DNA of 64,000 nucleotides from Paucidesulfovibrio sp036541255 (GTDB taxonomy: Bacteria > Desulfobacterota > Desulfovibrionia > Desulfovibrionales > Desulfovibrionaceae), in assembly GCA_036541255.1 (NCBI GenBank), contig JAZHDD010000020.1:22773-86772 (forward strand), read 5' to 3'. The number at the start of each line of letters is the position of its first letter. Position 1 is the first letter of the stretch. The translations under genes were made by a program, and so were the position numbers. Below are positions 41,169-51,006 of this stretch, one piece after another. The notes under the pieces are model-generated. The model was not told the DNA's origin, made no database searches, and worked only from the letters and a program-made list of their open reading frames with translations.

Positions 41169-42377
41169 TCAGGCAAGGTATTTCTCCGTCACCAGTTGGG
41201 CAAAGGCGAGTGAACTGGTGAAGGCTGGGGAGATGGAGTTAAGAATGTGCAGACAAGGCCCTTTTTTTTCTATCACAAAATCCATGACCAATTCGTGTGT
41301 TTTCAGATCGATGAGCTGCGGGCGTATTCCGGCCTTGGAGGTTGGTTCAACCCATTCGGGCTCCAGTTTTTTGACCAGTTTCCGTGCATCGTTGAAAAAT
41401 GATCTAAAGATATACTTCTTTGGTTCCTCCATGGCAACCTTTCTAAACTTGGAATTATGAAAAAATAATACGGAATCTCGCCAAAGAATAGAAAAAGCCT
41501 CCCGATCAGCACCTTGCAGCAGTCCGTAGTTTTCCCGTCCCAATGCCGGAATGGCTGTCGGGCCGAGATAGACCTCACCGTGAACCGATCGGGTGAAGTG
41601 TATGCCCAGGAAGGGGTTGCGTACATCGGGCACGGGGTAGATATTGCCGCGCACCATATGGGCGTAGTCTTTGCGTAGTTTTTTGTAGATGCCCTTGAAG
41701 GGTACGAGCCGGTAGTTGAGTCCTACCCCGAAGCAGTGCGCAACGCGATCACTGAAGGCACCCGCGGCGTTGATCAATTGGCTGAAGGCGACGCGGCCCT
41801 GTGTTGTGCGCATGGCGTTGTGCCCAAGGGCCGAGAGGAAGCGGGCGTTATAAAGGAAGCGGACTTTGCCGCTTTGCTCCAGCTCATGGCGGAGGCATTG
41901 CAGCACGGCCTTGGGGTCCACCTGCGCCGTGAAGTGGGAATAGAGTGCCGTACCCGTTGTGCGGGCGTTAGGCTCGATTTCGGCAAGCTGTCTCTCGTCC
42001 ACCAATTCGACCCGGGCTCCGTTTGCCGTGGCCCGTTCGTGGAGCAGCCGCAAGGCCGGGAGTTCCGATTCTTTTCTCGCCACCACAACCTTGCCGCAAC
42101 GCAGCAGGGGAAGATTGTTTTCTTCGCAATAGGCCTGCATGGCCAGATTGCCTTTAAGGCAGACCTGGGCGCGCAGGCTGTCCGGGGCATAGTAGATGCC
42201 CGCGTGCAATACGCCGGAGTTGCGGCCGGACGCATGACGTCCCGGCTCCGGTTCCTTGTCCACCACAAGTACATCATGTCTGCCTTGGTGCAGCAGCTCT
42301 CGCGCCAAGGTCAGGCCCACGATGCCTGATCCCAGAATCACGGTTTCCGCGCTATGGTCGTATGCTGTCGTTGCCAT
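41169..42377 (-). CDS. lhgO: L-2-hydroxyglutarate oxidase-like FAD protein
   Basis: A 402-residue flavoprotein of the LhgO/DAO family. The FAD-binding VILGSGIVGLTLARELL begins at about residue 12 and is followed by VVDKEPEPGRHASGRNSGVLHAGIYYAP, typical of LhgO, and by NAAGAFSDRVA and NSISPAFTSSLAFAQLV near the C-terminus. It should oxidise L-2-hydroxyglutarate to 2-oxoglutarate, passing electrons to quinone. The ATG at 42377 is used. A TTG at 42389 overlaps the upstream stop and is possible. It follows a PPC-domain gene by eight bases in the same operon. Confidence 0.88.
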   Translation of the reverse strand: MATTAYDHSAETVILGSGIVGLTLARELLHQGRHDVLVVDKEPEPGRHASGRNSGVLHAGIYYAPDSLRAQVCLKGNLAMQAYCEENNLPLLRCGKVVVARKESELPALRLLHERATANGARVELVDERQLAEIEPNARTTGTALYSHFTAQVDPKAVLQCLRHELEQSGKVRFLYNARFLSALGHNAMRTTQGRVAFSQLINAAGAFSDRVAHCFGVGLNYRLVPFKGIYKKLRKDYAHMVRGNIYPVPDVRNPFLGIHFTRSVHGEVYLGPTAIPALGRENYGLLQGADREAFSILWRDSVLFFHNSKFRKVAMEEPKKYIFRSFFNDARKLVKKLEPEWVEPTSKAGIRPQLIDLKTHELVMDFVIEKKGPCLHILNSISPAFTSSLAFAQLVTEKYLA

Positions 42378-42385
42378 GAAGGGTG

Positions 42386-42853
42386 TCAACTTGCATTTTT
42401 GGAAGTATCCAGCAATTCGAATCCTGTGGCTTGGTCGCGTTTGCGGATCATGTCCAGGTCAAGCATCTCCATGATCACGACTTCGCCCACGGTCCAAATG
42501 TTCACGCCGGGCCGGACGCAGCCCGTGCGGGTGCCACCGTTTCGCCCGAGGGCTGCGTGCATGTGCAGTCGGGGCATGCCGGATTCGTCTGGGAAGATGG
42601 TGCCCACGGCTGCGGCCTCATGAACGCCCTGGAGATTGTGGATCATGGGTACGGGCGGCAGGTCGTCGCCGCTTTCGGCCGTGTCTTCGGGGCCGACCAC
42701 GATCTGTCCGCTTCCAATGCCGCCCACAAGCCAGCAGGCGGCACGTGCGAGTTTGTTGCTTGCGGCAAAGGATTCGATGCAGTTCGGAATTCTGTCGCCG
42801 TCTTCGAGCCGCAGCACAAAGATTCGTCCGATTCGTCCTTCATCCACCTTCAT
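42386..42853 (-). CDS. PPC/DUF296-domain protein
   Basis: A 155-residue protein starting at 42853, six bases after AGGAG. An ATG two codons earlier touches that site. The PPC/DUF296 pattern is visible: FVLRLEDGDRIPNCIESFA, VVGPEDTAE, LHMHAALGRNGGT and GCVRPGVNIWTVGEVVIME. Plant homologues (AHL proteins) carry AT-hooks, but this bacterial version has none. The fold forms trimers, and its molecular role in bacteria is unknown. It lies between the AddB-like gene and lhgO in one direction, nine and eight bases from them. Confidence 0.85.
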   Translation of the reverse strand: MKVDEGRIGRIFVLRLEDGDRIPNCIESFAASNKLARAACWLVGGIGSGQIVVGPEDTAESGDDLPPVPMIHNLQGVHEAAAVGTIFPDESGMPRLHMHAALGRNGGTRTGCVRPGVNIWTVGEVVIMEMLDLDMIRKRDQATGFELLDTSKNAS

Positions 42854-42862
42854 TGTCATCTC

Positions 42863-45763
42863 CTATCTGCCGCAGGGGCCGCGATAGTCGCAATACTCGC
42901 AGTATGGGCCTTCCTGCGGGGCAAACGTCCCGCCCTGCATGAGAAGCAGGGCCACGGCTTCAAGCAGGGTCCGGCATTGGTCGCGCACGGCTTCAATTCG
43001 CTCTTCCTCCGTCCAATTGGACGGGAAGAGATTCGTTTCGGTTCCTTTTCCCTTCAATTCAACCCAGGCGGCATCATAGGGCGGTTCACCTTGCTGTTCA
43101 AGATACATGTGCAGGTAGGCGGGCAGTTGCAGCTCCTGCACTTCGTGCTGCAATTCGCGCAACAGCTCCCGATCATCCGGGTCAGGTTGTGCCAGACGTT
43201 CCCAAAGCCGATCATTGTCCCAGAAGCCGCGTCTGGGCTTGTGCACGGTGCCGGTCTTGTAGTCCAGCACCAGAATGCCTTTGTCGCGCCGGTCCACACG
43301 GTCCAATCGGCCGTGCAGGCGGATGCGTCGGTCATTGACCTGAATGTGTCCTTCCGTGGCAAGCTCCAGTCCGAGTAGCTGCGTGGGCTGTTGATTGGCC
43401 AGGAAGGTGCGCAGGCGCATTTTCCCGGCCTCCAGCAGGGCGCGTTGCGCATCCAGGGGCATCCGAGGGAAAAAGTCGCTGGTTTCCAGGCGGTTTTCAT
43501 AGAGCCGGGAGAGTTCGGTGTTGTCCAGAACGGCTGGATCAATATGCTGGCCCAGGTATGGCGTGAAAAAAGCGTGCAATGTTTCATGCACCACCGATCC
43601 CAATCCGGCGTGGTCGTTGTCTTCCAGCATTTCACGCACGGGCTTGATGGCGGCGAGCACAGAATAATAGAACTTTTTGGGGCAGCGCAGAAAGCAATCC
43701 AGTTGAGAGAGGCTGAGTCCAGCCGTGTCCAGGTGCTCCAGCAGCCGGGCTTGAAGAGCAGGAGTGCGGTGAATTCCGTTCAGCCCAGGACGTATTGGGT
43801 CGGAGCGGTAGCGCACGGCGCGCAAGGGCGGGGCGTCGCCGGGGCGGATAAGCTGTCCCAAGGCCTTTTCCTGTTCCCAGAGGAGTTGCTCCACATAGCG
43901 GGAACGCACGCTTTTGCCTTCCAGGGCACCGGGCTGCACGCCGCACTGATAGAGCAATACGGCTTGGTCTGCGCCCATAACCAGCCTATGGAAGTTGTAG
44001 GCCGAGACATTGTCCCGTTCCCGTGCATCGGGCAGACCAAGCAGGCCGCGCAGGGCGTCGGGCAGGAGCGGGTCCACTGGATTGGTGCCTGGCAGTCGTT
44101 CCTCCACCGCGTCGAGTACGAAGAGCCGCCGGAACTTGAGCAGCCGCGTTTCCAGTACGCCCATGACCTGGAGACCGGTTAACGGCTCGGCTTCAAAGGA
44201 AACACGTTCCGCGCGGCAGAGCTGGCGGAACAACGCGAAGAGCGTGCCCCGGCTGAACGTGTCGCGGCTCAGGGAACTGGACAGCAGTTGGGGCACCACG
44301 CTTGTGAGCAGACGAGCGAGATATTCGGCGTCCGTGACATAGCTTTTCCAGAGGTGCCGCCCCTGGCGCAACAGCAGCCCGGCAAGATGTTGCAGGGCCT
44401 TGGCCAGCGTTTCCAGGCTGGACACGCTTTCGAAGCCGTCCAGACAGGCGCCGAGAAGGGCCAGGCGGAGTGGTTCGACGGATTCGCTGTCCAGATCGTC
44501 CAGTGGTGCTTCCCCATAGGGGGGAATCCATTGCATGGGGTTCTGCATGGGCTCGCCGGAACGTACCGCGAATTCCTGCCACTGGAGAACGGTGCGCAGG
44601 GGCATGCCGTTGTCGGCACGGAGCATTTTCATGTAGGGGTGGCGCAACAACTCGATCACGTCGCGCCAATAGTACAGGCCATCGCGGATCGCTGTTTCGT
44701 CCCGGTTTTCCTGGCATCGCAGCACGCACTCGACGAGCTGGTAGAGGGCGGTCCGTTCGAGCGGGTAGCCCATGGAGACGTTGATCTCCCGGTCCGGCAG
44801 ATGGTGCAGCACGGGCAGGAGCGCACCTTCGTCCGGAAGTACGATGGCTGTGTCCGCCGCGTCCGGATCGGCGGAGAGTTCGTCGCGCAGGGCCGAAAGC
44901 TGGGAATGCAGGTCGAATCCCTCGTAAAACGTAATGCGGGGACCGGCGTCGGGATGAGGGCGGGGACCGGTCTGGACCGGGCGGGCGCGCCAGCGCCGGA
45001 GCCAGTTGCGGTGCTCCACCACTGCGGGGTGGCCGGATTCGCCCTGGGTCAGTGAAGGGTCCGTGTGCCAGTGGATATCCAGAAGGTCGTCCTGCCAGAG
45101 TCTGCGGAAGAGCGCGTCCTCGGAGCCGGAAAGCGCGTAGAAGCCTGCCGCAAGTATCTCCTTGCCGCGCAGGAGATCGACCACTTGATCCAATTGACTG
45201 GTCACAAGGCGGCAATCCAAGCCGGGCGTTGTCCAGCCTCTTGTTTCCAGTTTCTGCACGTAGGCGGCATGGAAATGGCCCAGATTGGCCAGCAGGGCCG
45301 CTGCCCAGTCGATGACTTCGCCTTCCAGGTGCAACAGGTTGTCTGGTTCGACACCCTGGCGCAACAGCTCTTCGAGCAGCGACGCAAGACGTACGCCCCA
45401 GGGCAGAAAGCGTTCTCGCTCCAGGGGCAGGTCCGAAAGCGGACCTGATTCTTCATGTTGAAGGCGGACGGCAATGTCGTAGAGCAGGCCGGCCTGGTCC
45501 AGTCGTTTGGCGGGCCGTAGCGGACGTGGTGCGAGATCGCGCCGCAATCCGCCGATGAAGTCCTCGAAAGAGAGCAGGGCAGGCAACAGTCTGGGCCGGG
45601 ACAGTCCCGGTTCGGTCGCAAAGAAGCGTTTCAGGTAGAGGGCCGGGCGCCTGTGCGGGAAAATGGCCATGGTGGTGCGGGGATCAGCCTGGGCAAGAGT
45701 CTGTCCCAATTCGCGGATGAAGTCCGCGCGCCAGTCCACGATCTTGATGGCGCGATCAGACAT
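42863..45763 (-). CDS. addB: AddB-like helicase-nuclease subunit
   Basis: A 966-residue protein. The start at 45763 has GGAGG five bases upstream and overlaps the addA-like gene by eight bases. No intact Walker A is seen near the N-terminus (GGLRRDLAPRPLRPAKR), so the helicase part may be inactive. The C-terminus is a RecB-type nuclease: VLDYKTGTVHKP with Asp and Lys, and Gln/Tyr helix LQLPAYLHMYL. An iron-sulfur staple like that of AddB is present, with a Cys in FLRCPKKFYYS and C-x2-C-x5-C at the very end (CEYCDYRGPC). Together with AddA it should resect double-strand breaks to feed RecA. Confidence 0.88.
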   Translation of the reverse strand: MSDRAIKIVDWRADFIRELGQTLAQADPRTTMAIFPHRRPALYLKRFFATEPGLSRPRLLPALLSFEDFIGGLRRDLAPRPLRPAKRLDQAGLLYDIAVRLQHEESGPLSDLPLERERFLPWGVRLASLLEELLRQGVEPDNLLHLEGEVIDWAAALLANLGHFHAAYVQKLETRGWTTPGLDCRLVTSQLDQVVDLLRGKEILAAGFYALSGSEDALFRRLWQDDLLDIHWHTDPSLTQGESGHPAVVEHRNWLRRWRARPVQTGPRPHPDAGPRITFYEGFDLHSQLSALRDELSADPDAADTAIVLPDEGALLPVLHHLPDREINVSMGYPLERTALYQLVECVLRCQENRDETAIRDGLYYWRDVIELLRHPYMKMLRADNGMPLRTVLQWQEFAVRSGEPMQNPMQWIPPYGEAPLDDLDSESVEPLRLALLGACLDGFESVSSLETLAKALQHLAGLLLRQGRHLWKSYVTDAEYLARLLTSVVPQLLSSSLSRDTFSRGTLFALFRQLCRAERVSFEAEPLTGLQVMGVLETRLLKFRRLFVLDAVEERLPGTNPVDPLLPDALRGLLGLPDARERDNVSAYNFHRLVMGADQAVLLYQCGVQPGALEGKSVRSRYVEQLLWEQEKALGQLIRPGDAPPLRAVRYRSDPIRPGLNGIHRTPALQARLLEHLDTAGLSLSQLDCFLRCPKKFYYSVLAAIKPVREMLEDNDHAGLGSVVHETLHAFFTPYLGQHIDPAVLDNTELSRLYENRLETSDFFPRMPLDAQRALLEAGKMRLRTFLANQQPTQLLGLELATEGHIQVNDRRIRLHGRLDRVDRRDKGILVLDYKTGTVHKPRRGFWDNDRLWERLAQPDPDDRELLRELQHEVQELQLPAYLHMYLEQQGEPPYDAAWVELKGKGTETNLFPSNWTEEERIEAVRDQCRTLLEAVALLLMQGGTFAPQEGPYCEYCDYRGPCGR

Positions 45764-48700
45764 GGAAGCCTCCGTCCGCAATCACGGCTTCGGTTTCACG
45801 CAGGTCGAGATAGATCAACGTGCCGCGTACAGGACGATCCGGAGTCATGGCTGCGATCAGATTCATATAGCGCCGCACCTGAATATGATGTTCCGGGTCG
45901 CGCTGGCCGGTCTTGAAGTCGAACACGATGCTTTCGTCCGGGCCGAAGAGGATCATATCCGCCCGGTAGAGTTGATCCTCCCCGGATTCGCCCAACATGT
46001 CGGCCTCGCGTAGTCCTTCGTGCAAGGCTTGGCGAAGTTCCGGGCGGCCCATGGCCCAGCGAACCATTTCCGTTACATCCCGTTCCAGTTCGGAGCGTTC
46101 CGCTTCAGAGAGCAGGGCCAGGGTGGGAAATTCCAGGAGAGCGGCCTGGGCGGCATGGCGGGCGTCTTCCTTGTCCGATTGCGCGTCGTGACCATGCACG
46201 CGCAATCGCTCCATGGCTCGGTGGGCCACGTCGCCGCGCAAACGGGCCGAAAGGTCCAGCACTTCCTTTTCCATGTGGCGATAGACACGCAGGCGGCGTT
46301 GCCAGGAGGGCGGCTGTTGGGGTTCGCCTTCATCGTCCAGTATTACGGGTGGCAAGACCGCCAGGACCGGCTTTGCCTCGGGAGGGGCCAGGGGGCGGGC
46401 CGCTGCAACGGGTTCTTGTCCGTATTCCATAACAGGATTGTTTTCTGAAAGCTCAAGGGCCAGTTCCATAGCCATGGCGACAGGAGCGCTGGGCTTGGGA
46501 GGCGCATACCAGACGTACAGTTCCTCGCGGGGCCGGGTCCAGGCCACGTAGAGCATGTGGAGATCTTCAAGGATGCCGTCCCGCTTCCGGGCCTGGAATT
46601 TCACGCCGAGCGCCTTGGTGCAGCGGGTCAGCATGCGTTTGCCGTACAGGTCCATGCAGATCAGGTCCGCATCGTTTTTTCTGGCCCAGTTATGGAAGGG
46701 GGCCAGGACCACCGGGAATTCCAATCCCTTGGATTTGTGGATGGTCATGATCCGTACGGCATCGACATTTTCCGGCAGGGGAACCTTTTCCTCCCCGCTT
46801 TTATCACTCCAGAAGCTCAGAAATGCTGAAAGCGAGCCCAGCCCTTGTTCGCCGGCTCGATGCAAAATTTCCAGGAACCGGCGTACATAGAGTTCCGCGC
46901 CCGGATAGCGTTGCAGCACCCGGAAACGTTCGAGGATTTCCGCGGTCAGATCGTAAGGCGTCATGAGTCCTGATTTGCTGGCCAGAGGACGTAAGATATG
47001 CTGCCATTGATCGGGAAAGCTTTCGCGTAGCGCCTTCCACAAGGGTTGGCCGCGCCTGCGTTCCATGGCCAGCCAGTCATGCATCTGATCGGCGTTCAGG
47101 CCGCTTTCGGACAGAAAGAGTTCCTCGCCGAGCAGAAATTCCGCCAGGGCTGGGTCATTTTCCGGCCATTCCAGAAAGTTGAGCAGGGCTGCGAGCTGGC
47201 GCACGACCGGATGACGATCCAGGCGCAGGCTGTTTTCCGTGATGACGGGAACCCCTCGGGCCACCAGCCTGTCGCAGACCAGGGCTGCCTGTGCATGCGT
47301 GCGGACCAATACGGCCACGTCCTTCCAGGGGCGACGTCCGGCAATGGTGTCGAGCAGGCGTGTTTCCAACGCGTCCAGGGCTGCGCCTTCCGGGTCGTCG
47401 GCGTTGTCCAGTCGCTCCACACGCACATACCCGCCGTGGGCGTTGCTTTCGGGGGGCATGGACTGATGCGCATCATGGAATTCCCGGCCCATGGCGCGGG
47501 CCAGCGCGGCGATGTCGTCGGGGGAAGCCTTGTCGCCAAGGCAGGCTGCTGCCAGTTCCGCGTTGAGGTCGGTATCTGCGAGCCGAGTGAAAAAAGAGTT
47601 GTTGAAGGCCACGATCCGTTCGCGGCTGCGCCAGTTGTGCGGCAATGATGCGCGTTCATTGCGCTCGGCGATTTCCGCCAAGCCGTGTTGTTGCGGTATC
47701 TCGTCGAAGAGTTTGGCGTCGCCGCCGCGCCAGCCGTAAATGGCCTGTTTCACATCGCCTACATAGAACAGGCTGCCACCCTTGGACAGGCATTCCTCGG
47801 CCAGTGGCGTGACAACGGCCCATTGATCGCGGCTGGTGTCTTGGAATTCGTCCACAAGCAGATGGTGCAGGCGCCCGCCCAGGCGGCAAAAAGCATCGGG
47901 TGCGCCGCCGCCCTCGGTCAACTGTTGGAGCACCATGCGTTCCATGCCGACTTTGTAGACTTGGCCGCGCTCGCGTTCGACTCGTTCCAGCCGGTCCATG
48001 AGCAGTTCCGCCAAGCGCAGGGCCGGGGCGAGCCGAAAGGCTCCGCCAATGATCGCTCCCTCCCGCCGGAAACGGTCCAGGGTTTCCGTGAACCGGGCGT
48101 AGAGTACGTCGTCTTCCTGCGTCACAAGACCTTTGGAGTTTTTGTTCACGCAATCGGCCAACTCCGGCTTGGAAGCAAAAGCGGATTCCGGTGGTGCGTC
48201 GAGGAGCTGCACGTCGTGGCATTTGGCAAGAAACTTCAGAAAATTCTTATTACATTCGAATTGCTTGGACTGGATGCGTTCGTCCAGAGCCTGGACCGCC
48301 CGTTGAAAGGAGTCGAACGGCTTGCGCAGCAGGTTCTTCAGCTCCTCCTGGTCCGTGCAGAATTCGCCGCCTTCGGCCCGCAGGTGGCGGATCATCTCCT
48401 GGATGCGCGTACGCAGGCGGTCCGCCACAAAGAAACCATCGGCTTGTTCTTGCCGCAGCAGGGTGTCCAGGGCCTGCTCCAGCAGGTCGCGCTCGGGTGA
48501 GCTTTCCTCCTGGCAGGCGGCCTGAAATCGTTCCAGAACGGCCGTAAACAGGTCGTCATCTTCAAAAACCAGCTCGAAATCCGGAGGAACGCCCGCTTCC
48601 AGGGCGAAGATGCGCAGCAGCAGGTTGAGCAGACTGTCGATGGTGCGGATGTTGAGCTGATGGTACCGGCGCAGGATGCGTTCCAGCAATTGGCGGGCTT

Positions 48701-48977
48701 TTTCTGGCTCCCAGTCGGCCCGCTGGCCGTCGTCCAGACCCAGGGCGGTGCGTTTCAGCGCACCCACGATGCGTTCCTTCATCTCCGCCGCAGCCTTGTT
48801 GGTGAAGGTCATGGCCAGGATATCCGGCCAAGCATGGGCGGGCGGAGCAGTTCTGCTGCAGATGTAATTTGTGTCGGGTTTTTCCGCGCCAGCGAGCAGT
48901 CGGAGAAACTTTTCGGTCAGGCTGAAGGTTTTTCCCGAGCCTGCCGAGGCCTTGAGCTGCTTCATGCCGGCGTTCAT
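45756..48977 (-). CDS. addA: AddA-like UvrD-family helicase-nuclease
   Basis: A 1,073-residue superfamily 1A helicase. Walker A ASAGSGKTFSL is at residues 10-17, with LAMTFTNKAAAEMKE (motif Ia), LLVDEFQDTSRDQW (motif II) and IMTIHKSKGLEFPVV (motif V) in order. A C-terminal RecB-like nuclease has DMILF...VFDFKTGQRDPEHHIQVRRYM with the Asp-Lys pair. Helicase plus nuclease, with a second nuclease subunit next door, matches AddAB and not RecBCD (no RecD or RecC genes). It is preceded by a DMT transporter gene whose stop overlaps its start. Confidence 0.9.
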   Translation of the reverse strand: MNAGMKQLKASAGSGKTFSLTEKFLRLLAGAEKPDTNYICSRTAPPAHAWPDILAMTFTNKAAAEMKERIVGALKRTALGLDDGQRADWEPEKARQLLERILRRYHQLNIRTIDSLLNLLLRIFALEAGVPPDFELVFEDDDLFTAVLERFQAACQEESSPERDLLEQALDTLLRQEQADGFFVADRLRTRIQEMIRHLRAEGGEFCTDQEELKNLLRKPFDSFQRAVQALDERIQSKQFECNKNFLKFLAKCHDVQLLDAPPESAFASKPELADCVNKNSKGLVTQEDDVLYARFTETLDRFRREGAIIGGAFRLAPALRLAELLMDRLERVERERGQVYKVGMERMVLQQLTEGGGAPDAFCRLGGRLHHLLVDEFQDTSRDQWAVVTPLAEECLSKGGSLFYVGDVKQAIYGWRGGDAKLFDEIPQQHGLAEIAERNERASLPHNWRSRERIVAFNNSFFTRLADTDLNAELAAACLGDKASPDDIAALARAMGREFHDAHQSMPPESNAHGGYVRVERLDNADDPEGAALDALETRLLDTIAGRRPWKDVAVLVRTHAQAALVCDRLVARGVPVITENSLRLDRHPVVRQLAALLNFLEWPENDPALAEFLLGEELFLSESGLNADQMHDWLAMERRRGQPLWKALRESFPDQWQHILRPLASKSGLMTPYDLTAEILERFRVLQRYPGAELYVRRFLEILHRAGEQGLGSLSAFLSFWSDKSGEEKVPLPENVDAVRIMTIHKSKGLEFPVVLAPFHNWARKNDADLICMDLYGKRMLTRCTKALGVKFQARKRDGILEDLHMLYVAWTRPREELYVWYAPPKPSAPVAMAMELALELSENNPVMEYGQEPVAAARPLAPPEAKPVLAVLPPVILDDEGEPQQPPSWQRRLRVYRHMEKEVLDLSARLRGDVAHRAMERLRVHGHDAQSDKEDARHAAQAALLEFPTLALLSEAERSELERDVTEMVRWAMGRPELRQALHEGLREADMLGESGEDQLYRADMILFGPDESIVFDFKTGQRDPEHHIQVRRYMNLIAAMTPDRPVRGTLIYLDLRETEAVIADGGFHV

Positions 48978-49891
48978 GCGCCTTCCTCGCCGGCTGCGGT
49001 GCGCGCCGTATGCAGGATGGTTGTCCGGCTACGCAGACCACCGGCCACCACAAGAAACACGGCGCCGATGATCAGGCTGCTGCCGAGATAACCCCAGAAA
49101 CCGAACTGCTCGTCAAAAAGCAGATAGGCCAGGACGGCGGCCACCAGGGGTTCCAGCGTGGCCAGCACAGCGGCTCGCGTGGCTTCCAGTCGCTTGAGCC
49201 CCGCATAATAGGCGGAGAATGCCCCGTAGGAGGTCAGGGCGGCCAACAGGAGCAGCAATATCCAGGCCGTGGGGGTTTTGGATTGGAAATGCACGAAGGG
49301 GAACAGGGTCAGGGCACCAACGGGCATGGCGTAGACGAAGATGGTGGGCGTGGCGTAGCGCGAAAGGTATTTTTTCCCGAAGATGTAATACAGCGCGTAG
49401 GTGAAGCCGGAGGCCAGGCCCGTGAACAGGCCGAGCCCGCTGAGGCTGATATTGGCCCCTCCGGCCATTTGGGGGCCGAGGCTGATCAATGTCACACCAA
49501 GGATGGTCAGGACGACGCAGGTCATCTTCAGCGGGGTGAGTTGTTCGCCGAGGACCAGCCTGGAGAGCACTGCCACCCAGGCCGGGGCCGTGTACAGCAG
49601 AACAGCGGCCAAGGCGATGCCTGCATAGTCGATGGCCAATTGGTAGGAACCATAAAACACGGAGATGCAGACCAGCCCGAAAAGAATCAGCGGCACGGCG
49701 TCGCGGATGGAAATGCGAATTTGCTTGCAAAGACTGGCATGGACCAGGAAAAAGACCCAGCCGAAAGCGGCGCGCCAGAACGCCGCTTCCAGGGGCGAGA
49801 TGCCTTGGGCAAAGATGAATTTGGAGAGGGGGCCGATAAGGCCCCACAAACAGGCCGCGCAAAGAACATAGAGACAGCCGCGCAAGTCCAC
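48974..49891 (-). CDS. DMT superfamily transporter, EamA type
   Basis: A 305-residue inner-membrane protein with about ten helices in two related halves of five, each with an EamA pattern (ACLWGLIGPLSKFIFA in the first, and LEATRAAVLATLEPLVAAVLAYLLFDE in the second). It should export or import metabolites, but the substrate is not inferable. Its stop overlaps the addA-like start by four bases (ATGA), and it lies nine bases after the ornithine cyclodeaminase-like gene, so the four genes form one unit. Confidence 0.92.
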   Translation of the reverse strand: MDLRGCLYVLCAACLWGLIGPLSKFIFAQGISPLEAAFWRAAFGWVFFLVHASLCKQIRISIRDAVPLILFGLVCISVFYGSYQLAIDYAGIALAAVLLYTAPAWVAVLSRLVLGEQLTPLKMTCVVLTILGVTLISLGPQMAGGANISLSGLGLFTGLASGFTYALYYIFGKKYLSRYATPTIFVYAMPVGALTLFPFVHFQSKTPTAWILLLLLAALTSYGAFSAYYAGLKRLEATRAAVLATLEPLVAAVLAYLLFDEQFGFWGYLGSSLIIGAVFLVVAGGLRSRTTILHTARTAAGEEGA

Positions 49892-49900
49892 GGTTGATCC

Positions 49901-50884
49901 TTAGAGTTGAACTTTGGTGCCCAGGCCTTGTTCCACGGCCTTGGCGTAGATCAAAGCGCCGGTCATGACGTCATGGCTGGCGATCCCCATCAGCACTGCT
50001 CCGCGCAATCCTTCGCGTTGGCCGGGCCGCAGGCCGGAGCATATTTCGCCCATGTCGGCGTAAATCCCGCGTGTGTCCGGGTATTCGTCCTGGAAATAAA
50101 TGCCCTGGTTCTGCGTCCACAGGTATTGGTTGCGGTTGTCCACCGTGAAATTTTCGTGGAAAACGTCTGCCGCAAAAGCGGAATCGTAGTCCACGGAAAT
50201 GGCCAGGACGCTTTCCTTGAGCCATTCGCGCGGGATGAAGCGTTCCGGTTTCTCCACGATGGGCGTACAGGTAACGACCACGTCCGCGCCGGTGACACAT
50301 TGGCGAACGTCGTTGGCCGGTACGAATTCCAGCTGTGGCAACTTGGAGCGCATGTCTTTCACAAAGCGTTCTGTTTGCGAGGGGAAAACGTCGTATACCT
50401 GGACACGTTGGAGATCAGGGAAGACTTCGGCCATGGCCATGAGGTTGACCCTGCCCTGAACGCCCAGGCCCACGATGGAGACGGTATCCGTATCCGGGTC
50501 GCCGAAATGGCGGGCGTACACGCCCGATGCCGCGCCCGTGCGCCAGGCCGTGATCCAGGCCGCATCCATGGCGGCCTTGACGATGCCGGTTTCCGGATCG
50601 AGCAGACAGAACAAGCCTGTGATGTAGGGCAGGCCCTTTCTCTGGTTGCGGGGGTAACCGGAAACGCATTTCACGCCGCAGGCGTCGATGTCGCCGCCTA
50701 CGTGGCAAGGCATGGCGTGGACAAAACAGTCCTCGCGGGGGTGGACGCCGATCTTGGCTGGCATTTCCACTTCGTCGCGGCCCAGGGCCGCAAAACCGTC
50801 TTCAACAGCATCCATGACCTCGGGCATGGTAATGCCGAGGGAATCGATTTCCTGCATGGAAAGCCACAAGATCTCAAAGCTCAT
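49901..50884 (-). CDS. Ornithine cyclodeaminase / mu-crystallin family enzyme
   Basis: A 327-residue NAD-dependent enzyme. The ATG at 50884 is preferred to one three bases upstream because GGAGG lies five bases before it. Rossmann fingerprint VSIVGLGVQGRVNLMAMAE is near residue 135. GLPYITGLFCLLDPETGIVKAAMDA, AAWITAWRTGAASGVYA and SVDYDSAFA are typical of the family. Members convert ornithine to proline or act on related amino acids such as ketimines and alanine, so the substrate is uncertain. A link to the ornithine aminotransferase gene nine kilobases away is possible but not shown. Confidence 0.88.
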   Translation of the reverse strand: MSFEILWLSMQEIDSLGITMPEVMDAVEDGFAALGRDEVEMPAKIGVHPREDCFVHAMPCHVGGDIDACGVKCVSGYPRNQRKGLPYITGLFCLLDPETGIVKAAMDAAWITAWRTGAASGVYARHFGDPDTDTVSIVGLGVQGRVNLMAMAEVFPDLQRVQVYDVFPSQTERFVKDMRSKLPQLEFVPANDVRQCVTGADVVVTCTPIVEKPERFIPREWLKESVLAISVDYDSAFAADVFHENFTVDNRNQYLWTQNQGIYFQDEYPDTRGIYADMGEICSGLRPGQREGLRGAVLMGIASHDVMTGALIYAKAVEQGLGTKVQL

Positions 50885-51006
50885 CATTGCCTCCGCGCGT
50901 TCAGGGGTTCACGGACACTGTTGTCCAAGGGCCCTTTTTTGTAGGCTCTTTCCACCTTAACGTAAAGCGCTCTTGCCAGTTTGTCGGGTGGGGGATACCA
51001 AAAGGC

